In this document: piece by piece, positions 29,300 to 37,860 of the stretch
Layout: each line of letters begins with the position of its first letter
Numbering within the stretch: position 1 is the stretch's first letter
Origin: Enterobacter soli ATCC BAA-2102
Lineage (GTDB): Bacteria > Pseudomonadota > Gammaproteobacteria > Enterobacterales > Enterobacteriaceae
DNA: 64,000 bases
Assembly (NCBI RefSeq): GCF_001654845.1
Contig: NZ_LXES01000038.1
Location: 1-64,000, forward strand
Reading direction: 5' to 3'
Notes under the pieces: generated by a model
Databases searched by the model: none
The model's input: the letters and a program-made list of their open reading frames with translations, nothing else
Told to the model about the DNA's origin: nothing
Program-made: the position numbers and the translations under genes

Positions 29300-29420
29300 T
29301 TCATTCATCCTGCGCCTCTCTGCTGCAATACACGTCATCCTTCAGGCTGCCTTGATTCAACTTGAAGGATTTTGTGTATATGATACGCAGGCTTTTCCCA
29401 TGTCTTTAGAGAGGTGCAGG

Positions 29421-30323
29421 GTGAAAATTGCCATTTTGTCCCGGGATGGAACGCTCTATTCATGTAAACGCCTGCGAGAAGCAGCGTCAACGCGCGGCCA
29501 TCAGGTTGAAATCCTCGATCCGCTGTCCTGTTATATGAACATCGATCCGGCGGCGTCGTCCATTCACTATAAAGGCCGTCAGCTCCCGCTTTTCGATGCA
29601 GTGATCCCGCGCATTGGATCTCAGATTACCTATTACGGCACCGCCGCGCTTCGCCAGTTCGAAATGCTCGGCAGCTATCCGCTTAACGAATCCGTCGCGA
29701 TTTCCCGCGCCCGCGATAAACTGCGTTCTCTGCAACTGTTGGCCCGTCAGGGCATCGATCTGCCCGTTACCGGGATAGCCCATATGCCGGACGATACCAG
29801 CGACCTGATCGACATGGTGGGCGGCGCACCGTTGGTGATCAAACTGGTGGAAGGTACCCAGGGTATTGGCGTGGTGTTGGCCGAAACGCGGCAGGCGGCG
29901 GAAAGCGTAATTGATGCGTTTCGCGGCCTCAATGCACATATCCTGGTGCAGGAATATATTGAAGAAGCCAAAGGGTGCGACATCCGCTGTCTGGTGGTGG
30001 GTGATGAAGTGGTTGCGGCCATCGAGCGGCAGGCGAAAAACGGCGATTTCCGTTCTAACCTGCACCGTGGTGGCGTGGCGCGGGTCGCCAACATCAGCGA
30101 GCGTGAGCGTGAAATAGCCGTTAAAGCCGCGCAGACGTTAGGTCTGGACGTGGCGGGTGTCGATATTCTGCGTGCATCCCGCGGCCCGCTGGTGATGGAA
30201 GTGAATGCCTCTCCCGGGCTTGAGGGTATTGAAAAAACCACCGGCATTGATATCGCCGGGAAAATGATCGCCTGGATCGAACGCCACGCGACCCCTGGGT
30301 ATTGCCTGAAAACGGGCGGTTAA
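29421..30323 (+). CDS. rimK: Ribosomal protein S6--L-glutamate ligase RimK
   Basis: A 300-residue ATP-grasp ligase that adds glutamate residues to the C-terminus of ribosomal protein S6. The ATP-grasp core is seen in [39 protein letters not shown] and [14 protein letters not shown]. The start is GTG at 29421 after GAGGTGCAGG, giving exactly the E. coli length; upstream in-frame ATGs would run into nfsA. A dyad at 29337-29370 lies in the gap between nfsA and rimK. Confidence 0.94.
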   Translation: MKIAILSRDGTLYSCKRLREAASTRGHQVEILDPLSCYMNIDPAASSIHYKGRQLPLFDAVIPRIGSQITYYGTAALRQFEMLGSYPLNESVAISRARDKLRSLQLLARQGIDLPVTGIAHMPDDTSDLIDMVGGAPLVIKLVEGTQGIGVVLAETRQAAESVIDAFRGLNAHILVQEYIEEAKGCDIRCLVVGDEVVAAIERQAKNGDFRSNLHRGGVARVANISEREREIAVKAAQTLGLDVAGVDILRASRGPLVMEVNASPGLEGIEKTTGIDIAGKMIAWIERHATPGYCLKTGG

Positions 30324-30386
30324 ATGGATTAGCGCGCACTTTTTGCGTACTCTATGCGAAGTTATTTTTTAAGAGGCTGCACAGCT

Positions 30387-30863
30387 ATGGATTTACAGGT
30401 CGTTCCTACACTGGATACGTTACGTCAATGGCTTGATGATGCGGGTATCACGTACTTTGAGTGCGATTCTTGCCAGGCGCTGCATCTGCCGCATATGCAA
30501 AATTTCGACGGCGTGTTCGATGCCAAAATCGATCTGATCAACGACGTGATCCTTTTCTCGGCCCTTGCTGAAGTTAAACCTTCTGCACTGCTGGCGCTGG
30601 CGTCAGATCTTTCGGCGATCAATGCCAGTTCTTTGACGGTGAAGGCATTTCTCGATATTCAGGATGATAATCTGCCAAAACTGGTCGTTTGCCAGTCTTT
30701 ATTTGCCGGGGCAGGGGTCTCCTTCAAGCAATTTTCCTGGTTTATGCGCCTGAGCGAAGAGCAGATTTCAATGGTCATGCTGGAAGCCAGTGCACATCAT
30801 CTGCTCTATAGCAGTGAAGAGGAGTCAGAGAATAATGATGCATCTCCCAATTTTCTTCACTAG
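30387..30863 (+). CDS. ybjN: YbjN family protein, sensory-transduction regulator-like
   Basis: A 158-residue cytosolic protein of the YbjN family. E. coli YbjN is linked to stress tolerance, motility and biofilm, with a fold like type III secretion chaperones. LPHMQNFDGVFDAKIDLI and SLTVKAFLDIQDDNLPKLV are conserved. The ATG at 30387 gives the E. coli length; an ATG at 30354 is in frame but weaker. It lies 63 bases after rimK, possibly co-transcribed. Confidence 0.9.
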   Translation: MDLQVVPTLDTLRQWLDDAGITYFECDSCQALHLPHMQNFDGVFDAKIDLINDVILFSALAEVKPSALLALASDLSAINASSLTVKAFLDIQDDNLPKLVVCQSLFAGAGVSFKQFSWFMRLSEEQISMVMLEASAHHLLYSSEEESENNDASPNFLH

Positions 30864-31214
30864 TGCTGTCTGACTTTTGCGCAGTCGCTGCCAGAGCGAC
30901 TGCATAACGCCATTTTTTCTGCTGCTTTTAACCTTTCTTTAAAGAATTATTCACCTCCCCGAAGGCCATTTCGGCTTATCACGTAGACATAACCTGCATA
31001 AAAAATTGATAAAAGGCGTTTTTTCGTCTGGGCTATAGCCGGAGACACGGGCTACAGTTATTCTTGCGATGCTTAAAAAAGCGAGCGGAAGCTGCCGGGT
31101 AAAGAGGTTTCTTTTTATTTTGGGCAGAGCGACAAACTATGCATGATTATTGCATATCTTCAGATTGCACAGTTTTAGCTCGTTTGTTAACGAGCTTTCA
31201 GAAGGAATAAAGAT
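30864..31214. other. 351-base intergenic region, ybjN terminator and potF leader
   Basis: No gene is supported. The left end has a hairpin (GCAGTCGCT...AGCGACTGC, 30881-30903) followed by a T run near 30912-30918, likely the ybjN terminator. The right end is the potF promoter and leader, with a dyad GCAT...TGCAT around 31140-31155 and a perfect hairpin AGCTCGTT-TGTT-AACGAGCT at 31177-31196, just before the potF Shine-Dalgarno sequence. Nothing was recognised between about 30920 and 31130. Confidence 0.6.
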
Positions 31215-32327
31215 ATGATCGCCTTGAATAAAAAATGGTTATCGGGTCTGGTTGCGGGTGCTCTGATGGCCGTCTCTGCCGGCACGCTCGCTGCGGAACA
31301 AAAAACGCTGCACGTTTACAACTGGTCTGACTATATTGCGCCGGACACGGTCGCCAACTTTGAAAAAGAGACCGGCATTAAAGTGGTCTACGACGTTTTC
31401 GATTCCAACGAGGTGCTGGAAGGAAAACTAATGGCGGGCAGCACCGGTTTTGACCTGGTGGTACCTTCTGCAAGCTTCCTGGAGCGCCAACTGACCGCAG
31501 GCGTCTTCCAGCCGCTGGACAAGAGTAAATTACCGAACTGGAAAAATCTCGATCCAGAAGTCCTGAAGCTGGTGGCCAAACACGACCCGGACAACAAATA
31601 CGCGATGCCGTATCTGTGGGCGACCACCGGTATCGGTTTCAACGTTGATAAAGTCAAAGCGGCGCTGGGCCCGGACGTCAAGCTGGACAGCTGGGACGTG
31701 GTGCTGAAGCCGGAAAACCTTGAGAAGCTGAAAAGCTGCGGCGTCTCTTTCCTCGATGCGCCGGAAGAAATTTTCGCCACCGTCCTGAACTATCTGGGCA
31801 AAGATCCTAACAGCAGTAAGGCTGATGATTACACCGGCCCGGCGACTGACCTGCTGCTGAAACTGCGTCCAAATATTCGCTACTTCCACTCCTCTCAGTA
31901 CATTAACGACCTGGCAAACGGCGACATCTGTGTCGCGATTGGCTGGGCAGGTGATGTCTGGCAGGCTGCTAACCGCGCGAAAGAGGCGAAAAACGGTGTG
32001 AATGTGTCGTACTTCATTCCGAAAGAGGGCGCTCTGGCCTTCTTTGACGTCTTCGCGATGCCGGCCGATGCCAAAAACAAAGACGAAGCGTATCAGTTCC
32101 TCAATTACCTGATGCGTCCTGACGTGATTGCTCACATCAGCGACCACGTGTACTACGCGAACGGTAATAAGGCCTCCGTGCCGCTGGTGAGCGAAGAGAT
32201 CCGCAATAACCCGGCTATCTATCCGCCAGCGGATGTGTTCGCCAAGCTCTTCACCCTGAAAGTTCAGGATCCAAAAATTGACCGCGTGCGTACCCGTGCG
32301 TGGACCAAGGTGAAAAGCGGTAAATAA
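31215..32327 (+). CDS. potF: Putrescine-binding periplasmic protein PotF
   Basis: A 370-residue class-D solute-binding protein for the PotFGHI putrescine importer. The signal peptide of about 26 residues ends GTLAA. LHVYNWSDYIAPD at the mature N-terminus is the polyamine-binder signature, and WATTGIGFNVDK and IGWAGDVW line the ligand pocket in the family. First gene of potFGHI; an 8-bp hairpin lies 18 bases before the ATG. Confidence 0.96.
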   Translation: MIALNKKWLSGLVAGALMAVSAGTLAAEQKTLHVYNWSDYIAPDTVANFEKETGIKVVYDVFDSNEVLEGKLMAGSTGFDLVVPSASFLERQLTAGVFQPLDKSKLPNWKNLDPEVLKLVAKHDPDNKYAMPYLWATTGIGFNVDKVKAALGPDVKLDSWDVVLKPENLEKLKSCGVSFLDAPEEIFATVLNYLGKDPNSSKADDYTGPATDLLLKLRPNIRYFHSSQYINDLANGDICVAIGWAGDVWQAANRAKEAKNGVNVSYFIPKEGALAFFDVFAMPADAKNKDEAYQFLNYLMRPDVIAHISDHVYYANGNKASVPLVSEEIRNNPAIYPPADVFAKLFTLKVQDPKIDRVRTRAWTKVKSGK

Positions 32328-32348
32328 CATTCAGCGCGTCTGATGTAA

Positions 32349-32373
32349 GCCGGGCAAGCAAAGCACGCCCGGC
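32349..32373. repeat. REP-like palindrome between potF and potG
   Basis: GCCGGGC...GCCCGGC palindrome in the potF-potG gap, followed by a second small dyad GGTGCACC/GGTGC. Placed to protect or separate potF mRNA from the downstream genes, so that the binding protein can be made in excess. Confidence 0.6.
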
Positions 32374-32433
32374 AACCGGTGCACCGAAATGGTGCGCCTG
32401 CACCATGATTTGATTTATGCCGGAGAACACCCC

Positions 32434-33567
32434 GTGAATGACGCTACCCCCCGCCCGCAGGCGAAAGTCCGTAAAGCGCTGACCCCGCTTCTTGAAATCC
32501 GCAACCTCACCAAATCCTTTGACGGCCAACATGCCGTAGATGATGTCAGCCTGACTATCTATAAAGGCGAAATTTTTGCCCTGCTTGGTGCATCTGGCTG
32601 CGGTAAATCCACGCTGCTGCGAATGCTGGCGGGCTTTGAGCAACCCACTGCCGGGCAGATTGTGCTCGATGGTGTCGACCTCTCCAGCGTGCCGCCGTAT
32701 CAGCGCCCGATCAACATGATGTTCCAGTCTTACGCCCTGTTCCCGCATATGACGGTAGAGCAGAACATCGCGTTCGGCCTGAAGCAGGACAAACTGCCGA
32801 AAGCCGAAATTACCGCGCGTGTGGCCGAAATGCTGAGCCTTGTTCACATGCAGGAGTTCGCGAAGCGTAAACCGCATCAGCTCTCTGGCGGGCAACGTCA
32901 GCGTGTGGCGCTGGCGCGAAGCCTGGCGAAACGGCCGAAACTGCTGCTGCTCGACGAACCGATGGGCGCGCTGGATAAAAAACTGCGCGACCGGATGCAG
33001 CTCGAAGTGGTGGATATCCTCGAGCGCGTGGGCGTGACCTGCGTAATGGTGACCCACGATCAGGAAGAGGCGATGACCATGGCCGGACGTATCGCGATCA
33101 TGAATCGCGGTAAATTCGTGCAGATTGGCGAGCCGGAAGAGATTTATGAACACCCGACCACCCGCTACAGCGCAGAGTTTATCGGTTCGGTCAACGTCTT
33201 CGAAGGGCTGCTGAAAGAGCGCCAGGAAGACGGGCTGGTGATTGAATCCCCGGGGCTGGTGCACCCGATTAAGGTCGACCCGGATAACTCCGTGGTGGAT
33301 AACGTACCGGTGTATATCGCGTTGCGTCCTGAGAAAATTATGCTCTGTGAAGACCCGCCAGCCGATGGCTATAACTTTGCCGTAGGTGAAGTGGTGCACA
33401 TTGCTTATCTGGGTGACCTCTCTATCTACCATGTCCGTTTGAAGAGTGGACAAATGCTCAGCGCCCAGTTGCAAAACGAACATCGCTATCGCAAAGGGTT
33501 GCCGACCTGGGGCGATGAAGTGCGTCTTTGCTGGGATGCGGATAGCTGCGTCGTACTGACGGTATAA
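32434..33567 (+). CDS. potG: Putrescine transport ATP-binding protein PotG
   Basis: A 377-residue ABC ATPase with C-terminal TOBE domain. Walker A is GASGCGKST, signature LSGGQRQRV, Walker B LLLLDEPMGALD, and the switch histidine is in VMVTHDQEE. The start is GTG at 32434 (NDATPRPQAK), which gives the E. coli length; the ATG at 32389 adds 15 residues encoded within the REP-like region and is unlikely. Second gene of the operon. Confidence 0.95.
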   Translation: MNDATPRPQAKVRKALTPLLEIRNLTKSFDGQHAVDDVSLTIYKGEIFALLGASGCGKSTLLRMLAGFEQPTAGQIVLDGVDLSSVPPYQRPINMMFQSYALFPHMTVEQNIAFGLKQDKLPKAEITARVAEMLSLVHMQEFAKRKPHQLSGGQRQRVALARSLAKRPKLLLLDEPMGALDKKLRDRMQLEVVDILERVGVTCVMVTHDQEEAMTMAGRIAIMNRGKFVQIGEPEEIYEHPTTRYSAEFIGSVNVFEGLLKERQEDGLVIESPGLVHPIKVDPDNSVVDNVPVYIALRPEKIMLCEDPPADGYNFAVGEVVHIAYLGDLSIYHVRLKSGQMLSAQLQNEHRYRKGLPTWGDEVRLCWDADSCVVLTV

Positions 33568-33577
33568 GGAGCGGACA

Positions 33578-34531
33578 ATGAGTACACTTGAACCTCCAGC
33601 CCGCGTACAAAAACCGGGTGGTTTTGCGCACGGACTGACGCGCTTTAAGATGGCGCACGGACGCAAACTGGTGATCGCCATGCCTTATATCTGGCTGATC
33701 TTGCTGTTCCTGATGCCGTTTTTGATCGTTTTCAAAATCAGCCTGGCAGAGATGGCGCGGGCGATCCCGCCTTATACCAACCTGATGGATTGGGCTGACG
33801 GGCAGCTGACGCTGACGCTGAATCTTGGCAACTTCCTGCAACTGACCGACGATCCGCTCTACTTTGAAGCGTATTTGCAGTCATTGCAGGTGGCGGCGAT
33901 CTCGACGATCTGTTGCCTGTTGTTGGGTTATCCGCTCGCATGGGCGGTGGCGCACAGTAAGCCATCGACGCGTAATATTCTGCTGTTGTTGGTGATTTTA
34001 CCGTCGTGGACCTCGTTCCTGATCCGCGTGTATGCGTGGATGGGGATCCTGAAAAATAACGGTGTGCTGAATAACGTCCTGATGTGGCTTGGGGTTATCG
34101 ATCAGCCGCTGACCATCCTGCATACCAACCTCGCGGTCTATATCGGGATTGTCTACGCCTACCTGCCATTTATGGTGCTGCCAATTTATACGGCGCTGAC
34201 GCGTATTGATTACTCGCTGGTGGAAGCCTCCCTTGATTTGGGCGCTCGTCCGCTGAAAACCTTCTTTAACGTGATTGTGCCGCTCACCAAAGGTGGGATT
34301 ATTGCCGGTTCGATGCTGGTGTTTATTCCGGCGGTAGGGGAGTTTGTTATCCCTGAACTGCTCGGCGGCCCGGACAGCATCATGATTGGTCGCGTGCTGT
34401 GGCAGGAGTTCTTCAATAACCGCGACTGGCCGGTGGCGTCTGCGGTAGCGATTGTGATGTTGCTGCTGCTGATCGTGCCGATCATGTGGTTCCACAAGTA
34501 CCAGCAAAAACAGATGGGGGATCACGGATGA
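33578..34531 (+). CDS. potH: Putrescine transport permease PotH
   Basis: A 317-residue inner-membrane permease with six spans and the EAA loop EASLDLGARPLKTFFNVIVP that couples to PotG. It follows potG by 10 bases after AAGGAG. Its last four bases overlap the potI start (ATGA), indicating translational coupling. Confidence 0.95.
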   Translation: MSTLEPPARVQKPGGFAHGLTRFKMAHGRKLVIAMPYIWLILLFLMPFLIVFKISLAEMARAIPPYTNLMDWADGQLTLTLNLGNFLQLTDDPLYFEAYLQSLQVAAISTICCLLLGYPLAWAVAHSKPSTRNILLLLVILPSWTSFLIRVYAWMGILKNNGVLNNVLMWLGVIDQPLTILHTNLAVYIGIVYAYLPFMVLPIYTALTRIDYSLVEASLDLGARPLKTFFNVIVPLTKGGIIAGSMLVFIPAVGEFVIPELLGGPDSIMIGRVLWQEFFNNRDWPVASAVAIVMLLLLIVPIMWFHKYQQKQMGDHG

Positions 34532-35373
34532 ACAATTTACCGGTAGTACGCTCCCCGTGGCGAATTCTGATCCTGGTGATCGGGTTTACCTTCCTGTATG
34601 CGCCGATGCTGATGCTGGTTATCTACTCCTTTAACAGCTCTAAGCTGGTAACGGTGTGGGCGGGCTGGTCGACGCGCTGGTACAGCGAGTTGTTCCACGA
34701 TGATGCAATGATGAGCGCGGTGGGGCTGAGTCTGACCATCGCAGCGTGTGCCGCCACCATGGCTTCGATCCTCGGTACCATTGCCGCAATGGTGATGGTG
34801 CGTTTTGGTCGTTTTCGCGGGTCTAACGGCTTTGCGTTTATGATAACCGCGCCGCTGGTTATGCCGGATGTAATAACCGGCCTGTCGCTGTTACTGCTGT
34901 TCGTTGCGCTGGCTCATGCGATCGGCTGGCCTGCGGACCGTGGGATGCTGACGATCTGGCTGGCTCACGTCACCTTCTGTACCGCCTATGTGGCTGTGGT
35001 TATCTCCTCGCGTCTGCGGGAACTGGATCGTTCTATTGAAGAGGCCGCTATGGATCTTGGCGCCACGCCGCTGAAGGTGTTTTTCATCATTACCTTGCCG
35101 ATGATTATGCCTGCGGTGATCTCCGGCTGGCTGCTGGCGTTTACCCTGTCTCTGGACGATCTGGTGATTGCCAGCTTCGTGTCCGGGCCGGGGGCGACGA
35201 CCCTGCCGATGTTGGTCTTCTCCAGCGTGCGTATGGGGGTTAACCCTGAGATTAACGCCCTGGCCTCTATTATCCTCGGTGTGGTCGGCGTTGTCGGTTT
35301 TATCGCCTGGTATCTGATGGCGCGTGCTGAAAAACAACGCGTGCGTGATATCCAGCGTGCAAGACGCGGCTGA
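34528..35373 (+). CDS. potI: Putrescine transport permease PotI
   Basis: A 281-residue permease, partner of PotH, with six spans and the EAA loop EEAAMDLGATPLKVFFIITL. The start at 34528 overlaps the potH stop by 4 bases and matches E. coli; the in-frame ATG at 34486 lies inside potH. Last gene of potFGHI, followed by a hairpin terminator. Confidence 0.95.
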   Translation: MNNLPVVRSPWRILILVIGFTFLYAPMLMLVIYSFNSSKLVTVWAGWSTRWYSELFHDDAMMSAVGLSLTIAACAATMASILGTIAAMVMVRFGRFRGSNGFAFMITAPLVMPDVITGLSLLLLFVALAHAIGWPADRGMLTIWLAHVTFCTAYVAVVISSRLRELDRSIEEAAMDLGATPLKVFFIITLPMIMPAVISGWLLAFTLSLDDLVIASFVSGPGATTLPMLVFSSVRMGVNPEINALASIILGVVGVVGFIAWYLMARAEKQRVRDIQRARRG

Positions 35374-35394
35374 AGCATTTAAAATTTCCAGTGA

Positions 35395-35424
35395 AGTGCC
35401 GCGCGTGTCGCGGCACTGTTTTTC
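35395..35424 (+). terminator. Intrinsic terminator of potFGHI
   Basis: AGTGCCGCG and CGCGGCACT with a five-base loop, then GTTTTT. It lies 22 bases after the potI stop and directly before the ybjO ribosome-binding site. Confidence 0.85.
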
Positions 35425-35438
35425 AGGGAAGTAAAACA

Positions 35439-35912
35439 TTGGGATTCTTTAAAAAATCACGTCAAACGCACGCCCGTCTTAACGTTCCTGCGCTGGTGCA
35501 GGTGGCGGCGCTCGCCATTATTATGATCCGCTGTCTGGATGTGCTGATGATTCTGAATACGCTGGGTGCGCGGGGTATTGGTGAATTCATTCACCGTAGC
35601 GTGCAGACGTGGAATCTGACGCTGGTCTTTATGAGCAGCCTGGTGCTGGTGTTTGTTGAGATTTACTGTGCGTTTTCTCTGGTTAAAGGGCGTAACTGGG
35701 CGCGCTGGGTTTACCTGCTGACGCAGGTTGTGGCCACGGGTTACCTGTGGGCGGCTTCTCTGGGGTATGGCTACCCGGAACTGTTCAGTATTGCAGGGGA
35801 ATCCAAACGTGAGATTTTGCGCTCGCTGGTGATGCAAAAACTGCCGGATGCGCTGGTGCTGTTCTTGTTGTATGTGCCGGCTTCCAGCCGACGGTTTTTC
35901 CGCCTGCAATAA
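35439..35912 (+). CDS. ybjO: Inner-membrane protein YbjO (TTG start)
   Basis: A 157-residue DUF2593-type membrane protein with about four spans; function unknown. It matches E. coli YbjO from GFFKK onward (ALVQVAALAIIMIRCLDVLM, ASLGYGYPELFSI). A GTG at 35391 would extend the frame but falls inside the potI terminator hairpin. The TTG at 35439 has CAGGGAAG about 8 bases upstream and is preferred. In E. coli the homologue starts five codons earlier with ATG, so the start here is an inference. Confidence 0.75.
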   Translation: MGFFKKSRQTHARLNVPALVQVAALAIIMIRCLDVLMILNTLGARGIGEFIHRSVQTWNLTLVFMSSLVLVFVEIYCAFSLVKGRNWARWVYLLTQVVATGYLWAASLGYGYPELFSIAGESKREILRSLVMQKLPDALVLFLLYVPASSRRFFRLQ

Positions 35913-35952
35913 TGTGTATAATCGCAGCCCTCGTTATTCTTAAGGTTTTCAT

Positions 35953-37080
35953 ATGCAGTGCGCACTCTATGACGCGGGTCGCTGTCGCTCCTGTCAGTGG
36001 ATAGAACAGCCCGTCTCGCAACAACTCACCGCCAAAATGACCGATTTACAACAGCTGCTGGCTGAACACGCGGTGGGCGAGTGGTGCGCACCGGTCAGTG
36101 GGCCTGAGCAAGGGTTTCGCAATAAAGCCAAAATGGTGGTCAGCGGCAGCGTCGAAAAACCGCTGCTGGGGATGCTGCACCGCGACGGCACGCCGGAAGA
36201 TTTGACCGATTGTCCGCTCTATCCTGCTTCGTTTGAACCCGTTTTCACCGCGCTGGAGCCTTTTATTGCCCGCGCGGGGTTAACGCCCTATAACGTGGCC
36301 CGCAAACGCGGCGAGCTGAAATACCTCTTACTCACCGAAAGCCAGCGCGATGGCGGCATGATGCTGCGTTTTGTGCTGCGCTCAGAAGCCAAGCTGGAAC
36401 AGCTGCGCACGGCGCTGCCGTGGCTTCAGAAACAGTTACCGCAGCTTAAGGTGATTACGGCAAATATTCAGCCGGTGCATATGGCAATTATGGAAGGGGA
36501 CAAAGAGATCTTCTTCACCGAGCAGCACGCACTGGCCGAAAGCTTTAATGATGTGCCGCTGTGGATCCGCCCGCAGAGCTTCTTCCAGACTAACCCGGTA
36601 GTGGCGAGTGCCCTGTATGCCACCGCCCGCGACTGGGTGCGGGCGCTGAACATCAAGCATATGTGGGATCTGTTCTGCGGGGTCGGCGGGTTTGGCCTGC
36701 ACTGCGCCACGCCAGAAATGACGCTGACTGGGATTGAGATCTCCGCTGAGGCTATAGCCTGCGCAACGCAATCGGCGGCCGAGCTTGGGTTAACGAATCT
36801 TCATTTCCAGGCACTGGATTCCACGCAGTTTGCCACCGGTCAGGGCAACGTGCCGGAGCTGGTACTGGTGAATCCTCCGCGTCGTGGCATCGGTAAAGCG
36901 TTGTGCGACTACCTGAGCCAGATGGCACCGGATTACATTGTCTATTCCAGCTGCAACGCGCAGACCATGGCGAAAGACATTGCACATCTGCCGGGTTACC
37001 GCGTTGAACGCGTTCAGCTTTTCGATATGTTCCCGCACACTGCGCATTATGAAGTGCTGACGTTGCTCGTTAAATCTTAA
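35953..37080 (+). CDS. rlmC: 23S rRNA (uracil-747-C5)-methyltransferase RlmC
   Basis: A 375-residue SAM-dependent methyltransferase of the TrmA/RumA family that methylates U747 of 23S rRNA. Iron-sulfur cysteines are Cys3, Cys11, Cys14 plus one in DCPLYP; the SAM pocket is [13 protein letters not shown]; the catalytic nucleophile is Cys334 in YSSCNAQT. No TRAM domain, as expected for RlmC. Monocistronic, followed by the two-component system instead of artJ. Confidence 0.95.
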   Translation: MQCALYDAGRCRSCQWIEQPVSQQLTAKMTDLQQLLAEHAVGEWCAPVSGPEQGFRNKAKMVVSGSVEKPLLGMLHRDGTPEDLTDCPLYPASFEPVFTALEPFIARAGLTPYNVARKRGELKYLLLTESQRDGGMMLRFVLRSEAKLEQLRTALPWLQKQLPQLKVITANIQPVHMAIMEGDKEIFFTEQHALAESFNDVPLWIRPQSFFQTNPVVASALYATARDWVRALNIKHMWDLFCGVGGFGLHCATPEMTLTGIEISAEAIACATQSAAELGLTNLHFQALDSTQFATGQGNVPELVLVNPPRRGIGKALCDYLSQMAPDYIVYSSCNAQTMAKDIAHLPGYRVERVQLFDMFPHTAHYEVLTLLVKS

Positions 37081-37113
37081 ACAAAATGTGAACTCTTCCA
37101 CCCCGCGAAATCA

Positions 37114-37151
37114 GGTAAGCTTAAGTCATCAGAATTAAAGAAAGGCTTACC
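37114..37151 (+). promoter_or_regulatory. Leader inverted repeat next to the response regulator start
   Basis: GGTAAGC (37114-37120) and its complement GCTTACC (37145-37151) are separated by 24 bases; the second arm lies between the Shine-Dalgarno AAAGG and the ATG at 37153. In RNA it could pair and limit ribosome access; as DNA it could be an autoregulatory site. Both readings are inference. Confidence 0.35.
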
Positions 37152-37152
37152 G

Positions 37153-37860
37153 ATGAAGCAGATCCTGCTGGTGGAAGATGACCACGATATCGCCGCGCTC
37201 CTGCGCCTGAATCTGGAAGACGAAGGTTACGCCATTACCCACGAGCCGGACGGTGGCAAGGCGTTGCTGCGCCTGGAGCAAACGCCGTGGGATGCCGTTA
37301 TCCTCGACCTGATGCTCCCGACGGTCGACGGCCTCGAGATTTGCCGCCGCATTCGTCAGATGACCCGCTACCTGCCCATTATTATTATCAGCGCCCGCAG
37401 CAGTGAAACCGATCGTATTACCGGGCTTGAAACCGGGGCGGATGACTATCTTGCTAAACCGTTTTCGGTGCAGGAACTGATTGCGCGCATTAAAGCGCTG
37501 TTCCGCCGCCAGCAGGCGATGGGGCAGGCGCAAACCGCAGGCAACATTCAGGCGCACGGCCTGACGCTCGATCCGCTCAGCCGCAGTGTGCGTCTGCACG
37601 GGCAGGAGGTCGATCTCACACCACGCGAATTCGAGCTGCTGTACTTTTTTGCCCGCCACCCGGGGGAGGTTTTCTCGCGTCTGGCGTTGCTGGAGCAGGT
37701 CTGGGGTTATCAGCACGAAGGCTACGAGCATACCGTCAACACCCATATCAACCGCCTGCGGATCAAGATTGAAAAAGATGCCGCAGAGCCGGAGATCATC
37801 CGGACCGTCTGGGGCAAAGGCTATAAATTTGCGGAGCTGAATGATGATGCGACGTTTTAG
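37153..37860 (+). CDS. OmpR-family response regulator, uncharacterised
   Basis: A 235-residue regulator. Receiver domain residues 1-115: acidic pair Glu8-Asp9-Asp10, phospho-acceptor Asp52 in VILDLMLP, and the lysine in DYLAKPF. The C-terminal winged helix (about 130-230) carries LTPREFELLYFFARHPGEVF and TVNTHINRLRIKIE, with VWGKGYKF at the end. It overlaps the sensor kinase gene by 20 bases, so they form one pair. E. coli K-12 has no such genes between rlmC and artJ. I cannot name the signal or the regulon. Confidence 0.88.
   Translation: MKQILLVEDDHDIAALLRLNLEDEGYAITHEPDGGKALLRLEQTPWDAVILDLMLPTVDGLEICRRIRQMTRYLPIIIISARSSETDRITGLETGADDYLAKPFSVQELIARIKALFRRQQAMGQAQTAGNIQAHGLTLDPLSRSVRLHGQEVDLTPREFELLYFFARHPGEVFSRLALLEQVWGYQHEGYEHTVNTHINRLRIKIEKDAAEPEIIRTVWGKGYKFAELNDDATF

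Noticed and set aside
31140..31160. Sigma-54 promoter before potF
   Set aside because: A TTGCA -12-like element exists, but the -24 element lacks the GG pair; match too weak to report.
32251..33681. 476-codon minus-strand reading opposite potG
   Set aside because: Antisense to a complete ABC ATPase; composition is that of a shadow frame, rich in His, Gln and Arg.
35391..35438. GTG start for ybjO at 35391
   Set aside because: It lies inside the potI terminator stem, and the extra 16 residues have no counterpart in the E. coli protein.
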